DNA of 64,000 bases from Posidonia oceanica (Eukaryota > Streptophyta > Magnoliopsida > Alismatales > Posidoniaceae): the NCBI GenBank assembly GCA_037176725.1, contig JAZBRS010000026.1, forward strand, positions 96,827,501-96,891,500, read 5' to 3'. Below are positions 11,227 to 23,500 of this stretch, piece by piece. Numbering within the stretch: position 1 is the stretch's first letter; every line of letters starts with the position of its first letter. Position numbers and translations under genes: made by a program. Below the pieces are notes generated by a model that searched no databases, was not told the origin of the DNA, and saw nothing but the letters and a program-made list of their open reading frames with translations.

Positions 11227-11834
11227 ATGACATCTTGGTCTACTCCTCATATGAGGCAGTTCATGCCCAACATCTAAGGGTGATGCTGGATGTTCTGAGG
11301 CAACACCAGCTGTACACCAAGTTCTCCAAGTGTGAGTTCTGGTTGAGGGAGGTTATGTTCCTTGGCCACCTTATCTCTAGAGACGGCGTCAGAGTTGATC
11401 CTGCCAAGGTTGAGGTAGTTAGCAATTGGCACAGACCCAGGACTGTGTTTGAGATTAGAAGTTTCCTGGGGTTGGCAGGTTACTACAGGAGGTTTATCAG
11501 GGATTTCTCTTCTATTGCTTCATCCCTGACAGCTCTCACCAAGCAAGGGGTTCCATTCATTTGGGACCACGATTGTGAGGCGAGTTTCAATGAGTTGAAG
11601 GCTCGTCTGACTACTGCTCTTGTTCTGACCTTGCCTTCTGGTGGTGGTGGCTTCACTGTTTATAGTGATGCTAGTGGTGTTGGGTTGGGTAGTGTTCTGA
11701 TGCAGCGTGGCAATGTTGTGGCTTATGCCTCCCATCAGTTGAAAGACCACGAGAAGAACTACCCTACCCATGATCTTGAGATGGCTGCCGTGGTGTTCAC
11801 GCTGAAGCTTTGGCGACACTACCTGCATGGGGAG
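11190..11834 (+). pseudogene. Tekay pol, part 2: RT catalytic core and truncated RNase H
   Basis: After a frameshift the RT palm continues with [10 protein letters not shown], carrying the paired catalytic Asp residues. It is followed by the thumb/connection ([12 protein letters not shown]) and the first part of RNase H with its first Asp (VYSDASG) and Glu (HDLEMAAV). RNase H then stops at HYLHGE near 11834 and sequence belonging to the pre-integrase region follows directly. The remaining RNase H catalytic residues and the linker to integrase are absent, which points to an in-frame internal deletion. Complete relatives carry well over a hundred residues here, but I cannot measure the exact loss. 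Confidence 0.87.
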
Positions 11835-13157
11835 CTGAGGTTTGATCAGCGCTTGTTTGTGCCCCAGTACGAGGAGGCTAGGCGGAGGTTACTGGATGAA
11901 GCTCATAGATCCAAGTACACCGTCCACCTAGGATCCACGAAGATGTATCGGGATCTGAAGTAGAATTTTTGGTGGCCTGGCATGAAGAGAGAAGTTGCTG
12001 ACTATGTGGTAAGGTGTGTGACCTGCCAGCTAGTCAAGGCAGAGCATCAGAGACCTGGAGGAACTCTTCAGCAGTTGAGTATACCGAAATGGAAATGGGA
12101 GCACATCTCTATGGGATTTGTGACTGGGTTGCCGCGTTCCATGTGGAAGAACAACACCATGTGGGTGATCGTTGATCGGCTAACCAAGTCAGCTCATTTT
12201 CTTGCTATTCGAGTGAATCTTCCTTTACAGTGGTTGGCAGAACTGTACGTATCGGAGATCGTTCGGCTGCATGGTGTTCCTATATCCATTGTGTCTGATA
12301 GAGACACGCGGTTCACCTCAAGGTTCTGGAGGACTCTGCATGAGGCTTTTGGCACGGTACTCAATTTCAGTATAGCTTTCCACCCTCAATCAGATGGTCA
12401 GACAGAGAGGACTATCCAGACTCTAGAAGATATGTTGAGAGTTTGTGCCCTGGATTTGCAAGGAAGTTGGGAGGACCACCTGCCATTGGTTGAGTTTGCT
12501 TACAACAATAGCTACCACTCTAGCATCGGGATGGCACCATACGAGGCTTTGTATGGTAGGCCCTGCAGATCCCCAGTTTGTTGGAGCGAGGTAGGTGAGC
12601 GGCAGCTTCTTGGTCTGGAGTTTGTGCAGCAGTATGCGGATAAGGTAGACTTAATCCGTAGAAGGCTTCTGACTACACAAAGTTGACAAAAGACTTATGT
12701 TGACCAGAGGCGGAGACTGTTGGAGTTTTTGATGGGAGACTTTGTATTCTTGAAGGTTTCACCAACCAAAGGCGTGAAGAGGTTTGGCAAGCATGGGAAG
12801 TTGAGTCCCTGCTATATTGGCCCGTACCAGATCACGCAGATGGTTGGTGAAGTAGCCTATAAATTGGCCCTACCACCAAAGCTGTCGGTAGTGCACAGTG
12901 TGTTCCACGCCTCCATGTTAAGGAAGTGTCTGGTTGATGTTTCACGGGCGATCCCTATTCAGCCAGAGGTGCTCCAGGAAGAACTCTCCTATGTTGAGGA
13001 GGCTGTCCAGATTATTGATCGTAGAGAACAGGTGTTGCAGAATAAGGCGATTCCGCTGGTTCTTGTGAGATGGCAGCATCATGGAGCAAAAGAGGCCACT
13101 TAGGAGCGTGAGGATGTCATCCTTGCTCGGTATCCGTACCTTTTCGCCTACCAATGA
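11835..13157 (+). pseudogene. Tekay pol, part 3: integrase and chromodomain
   Basis: The frame begins in the spacer before integrase, then gives the HHCC zinc finger (EAH...H, CVTC) and the DDE core: VIVDRLTKSAHF, VSDRDTRF and HPQSDGQTERTIQ carry the three acidic residues. The C-terminal GPY/F region (YIGPYQI, about 12810) leads into a chromodomain-like segment (about 12990-13150) with the W of VRWQHH and the EREDVILARYP tail. Stops lie at 11961 (TAG), 12684 (TGA, CGA-type) and 13101 (TAG at the conserved Trp of EATWERE). The frame ends at a TGA at 13155-13157. Chromodomains are known to steer such elements to heterochromatin. Confidence 0.92.
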
Positions 13158-13191
13158 TTTCAGGGGCGAAATCTTTTTTAGGTGTATATGA

Positions 13192-16100
13192 TGTAACACT
13201 TGGGAATTCATTTTCCTTGTAATTATGCTTTTTATTGAATTCCTTGGCTTTGGTCGGGTGTTATTGGCCTTGCAGGCCCCACTTGAGGTTGCTGTGGGCA
13301 CCATCTGTGGTTTGTGTGGGTCTCCACCTGTATTGTTGTGGTGGACTCCCACTTGTGGTGGTTGGTGGGATAGATTGTGGTCGGGTCCCTGGTTTTCTTT
13401 CTCTCTTTCTCTCCCTCTCTTTCCCTTCCTCTCTCTCGCTCTCCCTCTCTCTCTTTCTCTCTCCTTCCCACCCTCTCCCTCTCATGTGCTCTCCCCCTCC
13501 CTTCCTTCCCCTCCCCCGCGCATGTCTTTCCCTCCTCCTCACACGCGCACATCTCCCCCTCCTCCCTCTCGTGCCTGTTCCTCCTTCTCTCCTCCCCGTG
13601 CCTGTGCCCTAACCCCCGGTCGGTGCATCTTCCTCCTCCTCCCTCTTCTCCCCATCTCCATCTCCTCCTCCCTCCACTCTTTCCTCCTCCATTTCCCCTC
13701 CCGTCCCCTCCTTCCTCTTCCTCTTCCTCCTCTATCGGTGGTGGCTGTGGTGGTGGCCGACGTGCGGTGGCGACCGATGGTGGTGCGGCGAGCTCCGGTT
13801 GTCGTCCTGGTGGAGCGGCGAGCCCAAGTGCGGCGTGTAGAGCTCGGAGTGCGTGTGGATCGCCGGAGGACGGGGGTTGTCCCTCTATCCCATGGTACAT
13901 GCCTTGCCCTAGGAGCTTTAAATATTTAGATATTGCTTTGCATGTGTTCCTTGCCATGTTTTGTATGTTATATTTGAGTTTGGCAATTTTTAGGGATTTA
14001 TATGCATTTAGGCGAATTTATTTGGCTTGAGTGAGTTTATACCTTGAATGGGGTTTTCCACTGTTTGATGAGGTTGTATGCTCTCAAACGGCTTGAATAT
14101 GATTTTATTGTGTGCCTTGCCATGTTTATATGCTATAGTAGATGTTTGGTGATTTTAGAGATTTATGTGGTTTTGGCCGAATATATGGCCTGAATGACTT
14201 AAATGCTATTATTGTGGTTTCCCAGTGAATTCTGGTGTTTTGAGCCTCAGATTGAGGCAAATGTGATGTGTTCGGGTTGCTTGAGTGGATGTGCTCGCTC
14301 CCATGTGTTGCACGCTTGGTTTGGCGTGGATTTGATAGTGTTTTGAGGTTTTTATAGAAAATGGCTTGAATATTGGTTTTTTGGTGTTTTCTTGGGTTAC
14401 GTGCCTCGAAATGCCATATTGAGTATATGGTTGCATTCCTTGTTGAATTCTGGAGATTCTGGTATATGGCATGCTAGTTTTAGAGTTTGATTCGAGTGTT
14501 TTGGGTTTTAAGTTGGTTTTATAAGTTGGCTGCCCTATCCTGGTTCGGCACGACCTTTTTGGTCGGTCTGCCGATTTCTAGGGGAAATCGGTACACCGGT
14601 GTGATATCGGTGTCACATTTTTCCATCAGATTTAGACCAAGACCTGATTTCGGTCGACCGATATTGATCGGTTTGTCGTTTTCAGGGTCGGATCGGTCGG
14701 TCAGTGGATTTACTTCCACCGAAGTAGGGAATTTCGGTACAACCGGTCGGCCGGTGGATTTGGTTCCACTATAATAGGGATTTCGGTCTACCAGTTGGAG
14801 TATTGGTCTGCCGATTTTGGTTTGGGATGCTCTCTTGGGCTTGTTTTCCAATGTGGTTTCCTCGGTTGGTTTTGGGGCTTATTATACTTTAGCCCATGAT
14901 ATTTGATAAATGTTTTCAAAGAGATTTTTGAGGAAAAATATGAATGGTTTGCAAATGGTTTTGCCAAAGTTTCCGTGGCCGAAAATCTAAGAGTTGTGTT
15001 GGCTGGAACCAGGAATGTGATGGCGTTCCTGGTGTGTCGCACACTTCACCTGGGTTGAGGTTTGGGGGTCGGGGTGCCGGCCGTACCTAGCGGTATCGTA
15101 GCAGCGGACTCGGGAGGTATGATACTCCTGCGTAGCTGGGCATGATACCCTAGTTGTTACGGACACTGGGACTCGCCTTGTTTTGGGTGCTGGCTAAGCT
15201 TAGGGGTTGGAGCCTCTAGTGGTTTGGGGCACTGGTGCTGGCTGAGCCTAGGGGTTGGAGCCTCTAGTGATTTGGAGCACTGAGTTGAGGTCGCCGTATA
15301 TTAGGTGTGCCCTATGGTTTGTCTTGAGTGAGGACAGCTTGCCCAGTTGGGGTGAGTAGCTTTCCCCGATGGGGGATCGCTTTTGAGGCGTCTCTAGTGA
15401 TGAGATGTTGGGACAGACACGCTCCTCCACAGGGCGGGTGTTCATGGCAGTGCAGTGAGCTGCAGGAGTAAGTCCCTGGCTACTGGTTAAGGCCAGGTCA
15501 GTTGCTTGGTGCTAGGCAACACGATCAGTTGTTGTTTTGTACCCACGGGGCTGTGTTTTGGTTGTTGTTGGCCATATTAGGCCTTGAGCTTTGCCTGAGT
15601 TGGGCTTTGTGAGTTTTGCTGTTGTTTTGGGCCAGTTGCTTTCCGTCTGTGTATGGTGTGATATTGTGGTTTGAGTTTTGGGCCGGTGGGCTGTTATATT
15701 GATTGAGATTTAGTTTTGCGAGGTATTTTCCGCCTTGTTTTGGCCAGTGGGCCGAGTGCTTTCCCAGCCTGAGGGGTTGGAGGGTTTTGAGTGGTTCTGA
15801 GGTTTTGGGCCGGTGGGCCGTGGTTTTGTGAATATTTTTATAAATGCCCGTCCTCCCCGATTTTAGCTTGTGGGCTTTGGGAAGAGTGTTTTATATCGTT
15901 TATATTGTTTATTGTGGACCCAGATTTTAGGGTTTTACCGGTTGTGCCGTATTTGAGGTTTTATGCCCATTTTTTGCGTGGTTTTTGCAAGGTGTGTGCT
16001 AAGTGACGATTTCTGGGTCACTCACGTGTGCTTTATGTGGTTTGCTGGTGCATATGTTTAGCTGGTTTGGAGTTCTAGTGCATATAGTGGGAGTCACGTA

Positions 16101-16230
16101 GCTGTCCACTGCAGGTTCTTGGCATAGATATTTGTTGTTTAGCCCAGTGATTTATTGTAATTGTAATAGTTAATTAAGCTTTAAATTTGTTGGACTTTTT
16201 GTTTTGTTGGTAGCGACTCGAGTCGTTACA
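13192..16230 (+). repeat. 3' LTR of the Tekay-type element
   Basis: Starts TGTAACACT and ends GTTACA next to the right-hand GTTAC duplication. It matches the 5' LTR, with many single-base changes and small indels (for example ten bases missing near 15630 relative to 8095). The region just before it (13160-13191) is not clearly purine-rich, so no convincing polypurine tract can be named. Confidence 0.95.
15839..15844 (+). promoter_or_regulatory. Putative TATA box of the 3' LTR
   Basis: TATAAA stands at the position matching 8312 in the 5' LTR. Transcription starting here would read out into the broken transposase gene downstream. Confidence 0.45.
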
Positions 16231-16235
16231 GTTAC
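16231..16235 (+). repeat. Target-site duplication GTTAC, right copy
   Basis: This matches 5644-5648 exactly and abuts the CA end of the 3' LTR. The interrupted FAR1-domain frame resumes at the next base. Confidence 0.93.
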
Positions 16236-18484
16236 ACATTTTCTTAAGGAACATAATTATAGTTTAGCGTCACCGTCACAGAAGCGTTATCTTAAAGTGA
16301 ATTGGAAGATTCCTATTGCTACACAATGTTTCATTGATGTAATGGCAATGGTTGGTTTTACACTGTCACAAACAGCTCGACTTATTGTAGCTCAATGTGG
16401 TGGTATTGTAAAACTAGATTGTATGATTCAAGATATTATTAACCGTAGATGTGATAAGAGGGAAGAAATCAAGGAGTACAATGCTGATTTGCTTATTGAA
16501 TATTTTGAGTTGAGGAGGTCCAAGGATGCGAGGTTTTTTTATGATTATAAAGTTGATGATGTTAAGTGGCTAACACATTGTATTTGGGTTGATGGCATAT
16601 CTCGTCTTGATTACCAGTTATTTGGTGATGCTGTTACATTTGATACTACTTATAAAACAAATCAGTATCTCTTGATTTTTGCTGCTTTTTGTGGTGTTAA
16701 TCACCATCGTCAAACTGTATTTTTTGGTTCTACACTTTTGATTAACAAGACGAAGGAATCATTTACTTGGATATTCAATCGATTCAAAGAATGCATGGGT
16801 GAATATAATTCCCCCCCCCTTTATCTAATTTGGTTTTTGGTATTACTATTTGCTGAACTGATTCATCTATTCATGTTTTTCTTTTTTCAGGAAAAGCCCC
16901 CCCTGTGATTATAACTGATCAAGATCTTGGGATGAAGGCTGCGTTGAAAGATTCATTCCCAGATACCATCCATCGTCTTTGCTGTTAGCATATTCTTTAT
17001 AAGCTACCAACCAAGATTGGATCTTTGGCACAGAAGAAGGAAATGATGAAGAAATTTAATGACATTATTTGGTGTTCCCAAAATTGTTTACAATTTGAGA
17101 CTTAATGGAGTAATTGGATTGTTGAGAACAATGTAAAAAGACAATACATGGTTGAAAGATCTATATGGTATAAGGAGTCAATGGGTTCCAATATTTTTCT
17201 ATGAAATTTTTTGTGCCGGAATGAAGACAACGCAGAGGAGCGAGGGGATGAATGCTTTTTTAAGGAGCCGTGTCACTGAATATAACACTTTGTTGGAATT
17301 TGTTGTAAGATTTGGGTCTGCTTTGTCATCTATGAGGGAGAAGGAGAACTATCGGGATCACAAGGATAGCTATTTTATTTCTTTTAAAAATATATTTTAT
17401 TTTTTATGTACTCACTAGTGTAGTTATTAAATTTTATGTTTGTTGTAACAGGCATTTGAATCAACGTATGTTATATAACCTTAGCATTGAGAAGCATGCA
17501 TATTCTCTGTATACAACAACTGTGTTCCACGAGTTTCAAGATCAACTTAAAGAAGGTGTTCTTCATGGTGTTCGTTTACTCAACAACACACCACCAATTT
17601 CCACGGTATAATTTTAATTGTTCTGGAATATATATTGCAATATTGGTATTATTGTTTACCGTATCAATGAATTATACTGAATGTTATTACTGTAGTACTA
17701 TTCCTGTTCAGTATTACTATTTACTACGTGGAAAAAACTAGAACTAATTGCTTATTTTTATGTATTTGTGATACAGGCTGTGAAGTCATTTGAAGTTTTT
17801 AAATATGATAATGTTGAAGATGTGTTCACTGTAACGTGTGATGAGTATGGTAGAAATCCAACGTGTTCATGTTATCTAATGGAATTTATGGGTATTCCTT
17901 GTTGTCATTTGATAGCCTATTTGAACTACAATGGTTTCAACAAGATACCAGATGAGTTGATAAAAGATAGATGGTTGAAGGGGACAAAAAGTGCTATCAC
18001 AATATGCTTTAATGATGATCTCGAGTTTTATGGTCAAGTTAGTTCGTATATTGAATTATCACGAGAAGCCAATGATGTTGTAAATGATGCAATTAAGGAT
18101 GAACGTCTTAAGGACATTGCTCGTAGACAATTTAAAGAAGCGAGAGAAGAGATGCAGATTGCAACTAAAGAAATGGATATTGTTGAACATGAAAATTTGA
18201 ATGAGATTGTTTCTACACGCAAACTCCCTAAATCGATATCTCGTCCTTCTAGCAAGAAAAGTCGTCCTTCTATTGAAGTTAGGATTCCTCCACAAGTAAA
18301 GACTAAAGGTAGTGGAAAAGATAGAAGACCCAAGCTTGGTGGAACAAAAAGATGGAAGACAGACATTGAGAAACATGGTTCAAAGCGTAGACAATGCAAG
18401 TTTTGCAAGAATTACAATGTCAGTCACGATTCAAGGAATTGTCCTGATAAAATGTTGAATAACATTGTAGAGAATGAGGAATGA
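16236..18484 (+). pseudogene. FAR1/FHY3-type MULE transposase, main part
   Basis: The frame continues from 5648. Exon 16236-16798 holds the end of the FAR1 domain (FLKEHNYSL) and the first part of the MULE DDE domain (GDAVTFDTTYKTN). The intron 16799-16890 has GT/AG ends, and joining it out gives GKAPPVIITDQD with the second Asp. The Glu region (TTQRSEGMNAF) is near 17230. Exon 17452-17605 has acceptor and donor. Exon 17777-18484 has the SWIM zinc finger (CSC...PCCH) and a C-terminal knuckle (CKFCKNYNVSHDSRNC). Defects are TAG at 16986 (Trp position), TAA at 17103, a one-base insertion in an A-run near 17131-17137, and no recognisable donor after about 17375. The protein would act in the nucleus on element ends, or as a FAR1-related regulator. 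Confidence 0.88.
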
Positions 18485-19085
18485 ATCTTTTGAAGATATT
18501 GAGGATGAGCTATCTGGATCTGAATAGATTGGATATTGTTGTTTTTAATATGTTAGCATTTTTTATTTTTAAACTTTCCTGTTGGTTTGTAATATTACGT
18601 TTTTAGCTGAAAATAGTGTTACTATTCTATATGTTTCAGTAATTACATATCTTATTTTGAAGTTAGTATCACTGTTTTATAGAAGGATTTTAGTAACATT
18701 ATTTATACTTTGGTTTAATTTATTACTGTATTACTGAAACATTAATCAGTATCTGTAATACAACTACTGTTAAATAAATAAATTGTATTACTGATACAGA
18801 GATTTTGTTGTGCTATGGAGAGAATGAGGAAGAATCTTTTGAAGATATGGAGGATGAGCTATCTGTATCTGAATAGATTGAATATTGTTGGTTTTAAAAT
18901 GGTAGCATTTTTTATTTTTACACTTTCCTGTTGGTTTGTAATATTACGTTTTTAGCTGAAACAGTGTTACTAATTGTTATGTTTCAGTAATTACATATCT
19001 TATTTTTGAAGCTAGTATTAGTGTATTATATAAGGAGTTTAGTAACATTATTTATATATTGTATTAATTTATTAATGTATTCATG
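18470..19085 (+). repeat. ~350-bp tandem duplication over the 3' end of the transposase gene
   Basis: The segment starting GAGAATGAGGA at about 18472 recurs at about 18821. Both copies run through the last codons and about 250 bases of AT-rich 3' sequence with only scattered changes. In the first copy the frame stops at 18482-18484. The second copy reads on as EEESFEDMEDELSVSE before its stop, so it preserves what is probably the older C-terminus. Confidence 0.85.
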
Positions 19086-19118
19086 TGAAAATCAGCCCAT
19101 CAAGGTATCAAATATTTG

Positions 19119-19617
19119 GTTCATTTCTTGTCAAGCCTCCAATGGTTGGAACTTGCTAGCAGCAAATCATAAGCATCATTTTCTCATTCAGTTTAGTCTA
19201 CAATAAGAGGTTTCGAATGGCAGAACAGAAGTAGTCTTTGAATGGGAGAACAGAACTAGTCTTTCAATTCAAAACTTTTGTGAGTGGAATATAAGCATCT
19301 ACATGCTTTATTTCATGTCTTACAACATTATGCTTCTATCTAGAAGAACTTATGACACCTCAAATAAGTTCATTTCTTGTCAAGCCTCCAATTGTTGGAA
19401 CTAGCTAGCAGCAAATCTTAAGCATCATTTTCTTATTCAGTTTGGTATACAATAAGTGGTTTCGAATGGCAGAACAGATATAGTCTGAATGGCAGAACTG
19501 AACTAGTCTTTCAATTCCAAACTTTTGTGAGTGGAATATAAGCATCTACATGCTTATTTCATGTCTTACAACATTATGCTTCTATCTAGAAGACCTTACT
19601 ACACCTCAAATAACTAT
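19119..19617 (+). repeat. 249-bp tandem duplication
   Basis: Two adjacent copies start at TCATTTCTTGTCAAGCCTCC (19121 and 19370) and end near 19617. They differ at about one base in fifteen, with a few small indels. No reading frame is conserved. The repeat lies between the convergent transposase and Ulp1 genes. Confidence 0.88.
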
Positions 19618-20522
19618 TTTCTGGAAGTTGCTGTCACTATTGGTTTGTGTTGGAAAATACGTATTTAGGTATGAAATATAATCAAACACCAAAAGAAGAA
19701 AAGAGGAATACAGGACTAAAAGCTAACATAGAAACAGAATGTAACACTATTGTAAAACAACCATAATGTAAAACACTAGTTTTGTAGAACTGCTACTATA
19801 AAACAACCATTATGTATTACTGTTACTGTTACTGTAAAAAAATATATGTAGATAAATCTAAAACCATATGTAGTTTAGTGCCATAATGTATCACTGATAA
19901 ACAAGTTCTGTATTACTGTTACTGTAAAACAACCATAATGTATTACAATTACTGTTACTGAAAAAAAAAATAGTCCATTTTGTATTTGCTCAACCTAGAA
20001 CATATATCAGAAATTTATTATATATGCACCTGATCTGTGAGATTTAGCAGAAATGAGATATACATCATTATATTTGTATTACCTAAATATCTTTTCCACA
20101 TATTCTCAATTCAGCCATGAGAAATGATGATTAGTTTCTTGGGCTCAATATTATTGATGGCAAGCAACAAGTCAGTGCAAGTGAAGAATTGATTAGAAGA
20201 ACAAAAACCAGATTATAGAGGATAATGCTCCACACACACAATACAAGTAAATATGATACACAATACAAGATTTTTTTTCCTAATGATAACAACCACTTGC
20301 AGACTATTTGTATTACCTAAATATCTTTTCCACATATTCTCAATTTAGCCAATTGAGGCTATAAATTGCCTACAGTCAGATAAATAAATAAATAAATAGA
20401 TTATCATGAAATAACCATATGTATCATTAAAAAAAAGAATATTGTATCTACTAGATGCCACAAGTTCTGTTTTGTTTCATAATAAACAATATTAACTAGA
20501 TTTGACAAAGTCCTATTTGTAA
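19618..20522. other. AT-rich intergenic DNA with dispersed short repeats
   Basis: No gene is visible. The stretch holds several imperfect copies of TATTACTGTTACTGTAAAAC and AACCATAATG (19740-19970). A 47-base direct repeat at 20071-20117 recurs at 20305-20351 with one mismatch, an offset of 234 bases. It also serves as the 3' flank of the Ulp1 gene. Confidence 0.6.
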
Positions 20523-23500
20523 TCATTTTCCAATCAAAGATTCTCCTAGTTGGCACCTTGGTTTTCCATAGTTTGTTGCATAGGTATTGAATACTTTTGC
20601 ATTCCTGATTACTATTGTTGCAATCTCTGCTCTGAATCTTGGAATGTGTTCTTTATCAAAGTCGATTGCATTATCTAATGCAAGGTATTCAATTGCCTTC
20701 ATCACAAATACTCCACAATCGTTTGAATCTTCATTCTGCTGTGGGTAGTCTTCTTTGACAACATCATCCCAATCATGCATGTCAGTTATAAGATTTTTCT
20801 TCAAGAAAAGCACCCCCAACCAATCACTCTGCAAATATTTTGAAGAATTATTAGTGTCTAGTGCATGTGTTGGTAAACATACAGATTTTAGTTAAACTAT
20901 AACTGTCTAGAGACACTTACCCATCTTGCAATCTCAAGATCATTCTTTGTCAGAATAAGGGAATTATAATCATAGAACTTTTTTTGTTCAAAATTGACCT
21001 CCATTAGATGCCAATGAGAATTTGCAAATATTGGCATTAGTATTTTCCTGCAACTTTGGAAATCTCTGATTACATCTCCCATTAATCCTTCCAACTTAGT
21101 AAGTGTCTTTTCATTTCTTGCATCATCAGATGTAATTGTTCTAGTTATGTATTGCTGTAATAGGAAATGAAAAAAAAGTTTTAGTTTCATGTAGTTTTCA
21201 TATAAAGGTGTAAACATTTGTAATTTTTAAAGTACATACTGACGCAATCACATCCATGAAGAATACTCCACAACCACCACTTAGAGTGTAAATATTTTTT
21301 ATTACCTCAATGTATGTCTCAATAAGCTAAAATTCTTTCAAACATCAGAATTCATCATAATTGTAATTCCATAATCATAAAAAAAACTACATACTGCTCC
21401 ATTTGTTGGATAGTTGTATAAAAATTCCTTGATGTGTTGACCAGAACACATCTTTCCATTTACTTTAAAACCTTTTGTTGAACTGTATAACAGTTGATAT
21501 TGTATTACTATCTAATAGTGAATGATAAATCAGATGTGATATCAAGAATAATTTAATAGTATTGATACTCACATTGCTTTGTAGTCTCCTAGGAAAATGT
21601 CCGGTAATGTGTAATCCATATCTGATATTTGTTTTGCCCCTTGAAATTTCCTGGTTCTTGGCATAATCTTTGTTGATAGAAAAATCAGTTAATGCATAAA
21701 CATTTTGCATAGATATGTTAAAGTATCACTATAATCATACCTTGGGCAAATTCCTTGTTGATTTTGTGGATTTTTCTACTTCAAAACTTGTCTTTCTTGC
21801 CTTCATCTTTAGTTTTCTAATAATAGAGTTGGGTGTCTTGTTCTTCTTTTTTTCTTCTCTCCCTTCTCTTTCTTGTTCTTTTTTCTGTTTTGGTGCTACT
21901 ATCTCTACTAGCTTTGACAAAGGCACGTGCTCAGACTCATCTTCTTTGTTTCCATCAAAAATTTCTATTGTTGGCTCTTTGAAGGGTGTCTTACTTGATG
22001 AGGGTACATCACAATAAGAAGATTCTTTTTTATCCAATGGGGAATGTTCAGATTTTCCATTTTTGGATTTATCATCATTTTGTAGTTGTAATTCTTCTAT
22101 TGTCTTCTTCATTTTTTTATTTTCAGCAATGACAACCACAAGATGTTCTTTCACTTGCTCAACTGCTTGTCGGAAGAAAGTAACATCATTTTTCAATGTG
22201 GACATATCATTCTTGATGTTATTTATCTCCATTTTCATGCAATTGAGTTCCTTTTGCATGTCTGGTATTGCACTATCATTTTGTACTCTTCCTTTTTCAT
22301 TTGTCTTCTACACAGAGACAGTAAGGTTTCAGTATTAAACAAAAACTTAATACTACAACTTCTAAATAGAAACAGTTATCATAATGGATTTCAAGTACTA
22401 ATATAATGTTGGAAACAAAATACAACGATGTTTACTAATTCTATTTTTTCAGTTAAAAATAGAATTCTATCTGTAATTAGTAACACTATTTTCATTTTAG
22501 TATTCAAGTAAATAGTTATTATTTGTGATATACTGCCTTTGGTAACATTGCCTTGGGTAATTAGTAACACTTTTTTCAGTTGTTAAACATTAAACAAATA
22601 TACATTTAAGTACACTACAAACAAAGTATTCAAGAAAAATCAGCATAACTATTTTAAAAGCATTTCATAAAATAGTAATACTTTTCTTCCAAGTACATTT
22701 AACTCTTGCAACGTTGTTTACTAATTTTCTTTTTTAGTAAAAATATATTCTAACTGTAATTAGTAATACTATAATTTTATTAGTAACTGTAATTATTAAT
22801 ATTGTAATTTTATTAGTAACTGTAATTAGTATAACTGTAAATTTATTAGTAAGATGTAAATTTATTACAAGGAATTGTAATACTATCTTGCAGATGTCTG
22901 AAATATTGATTAAAAAGTTGGAATTTAAATACCTTCCATTTTGAATCTTGAAACTTTAATTGACGACCTACTCCTCTGCAATTTTCTTCATCCTCCTGTA
23001 CAATGAATGTTTTTGTTACATATTATTATGATTAACATGAAGATCTTCAATATGTAAATTTAAAACTATTATTACTTTCTTCCTCTTCGAAGGTATAATG
23101 TTGATTGTTGTGGATGTGATCCTTGACCACTTCTTGTAAACATAATCTGCATTAGGATTTGGTGGTGACAATAAGTTGTTGTTGTCGTAAGCCCAAACCT
23201 GAAATAGTAAATAGGTTTAGTATCAGTAAACTGTTTAGAAATAAGAAATTTAGAAATAGTATAAATGTTGATATAGTTTATTGGTACTTACTAATAATGC
23301 CCATGCACACCCCAAGCAGTACGACCTTTGATTATCCAGACTGCTTATCAAAATTGAGTGGGAATAGGTAGCCCAATTGAAATTATGAATTGTATCTAAA
23401 TTATATATACACTTCAATATTACAGGGCTAATTCCTGAAGCAGAATTTGGCATAATAAACGATGATAAAACTAGTGCAATCCATAGTTTCACTATTACAT

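Larger units (their letters stand above)
5649..16230 (+). mobile_element. Tekay/Del-type chromovirus (Ty3 LTR retrotransposon), full-length but defective
   Basis: This is a 10.6-kb element flanked by GTTAC. It has LTRs of 3055 and 3039 bases (TG...CA), an initiator-Met primer-binding site, gag with two zinc knuckles, and pol in the order protease, RT, RNase H, integrase, chromodomain. Very long LTRs and a C-terminal chromodomain are features of the Tekay/Del clade. Ten or more in-frame stops, a frameshift in RT, loss of the protease catalytic Asp and an internal deletion in RNase H make it non-autonomous. It interrupts a FAR1/MULE transposase gene. Confidence 0.95.
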
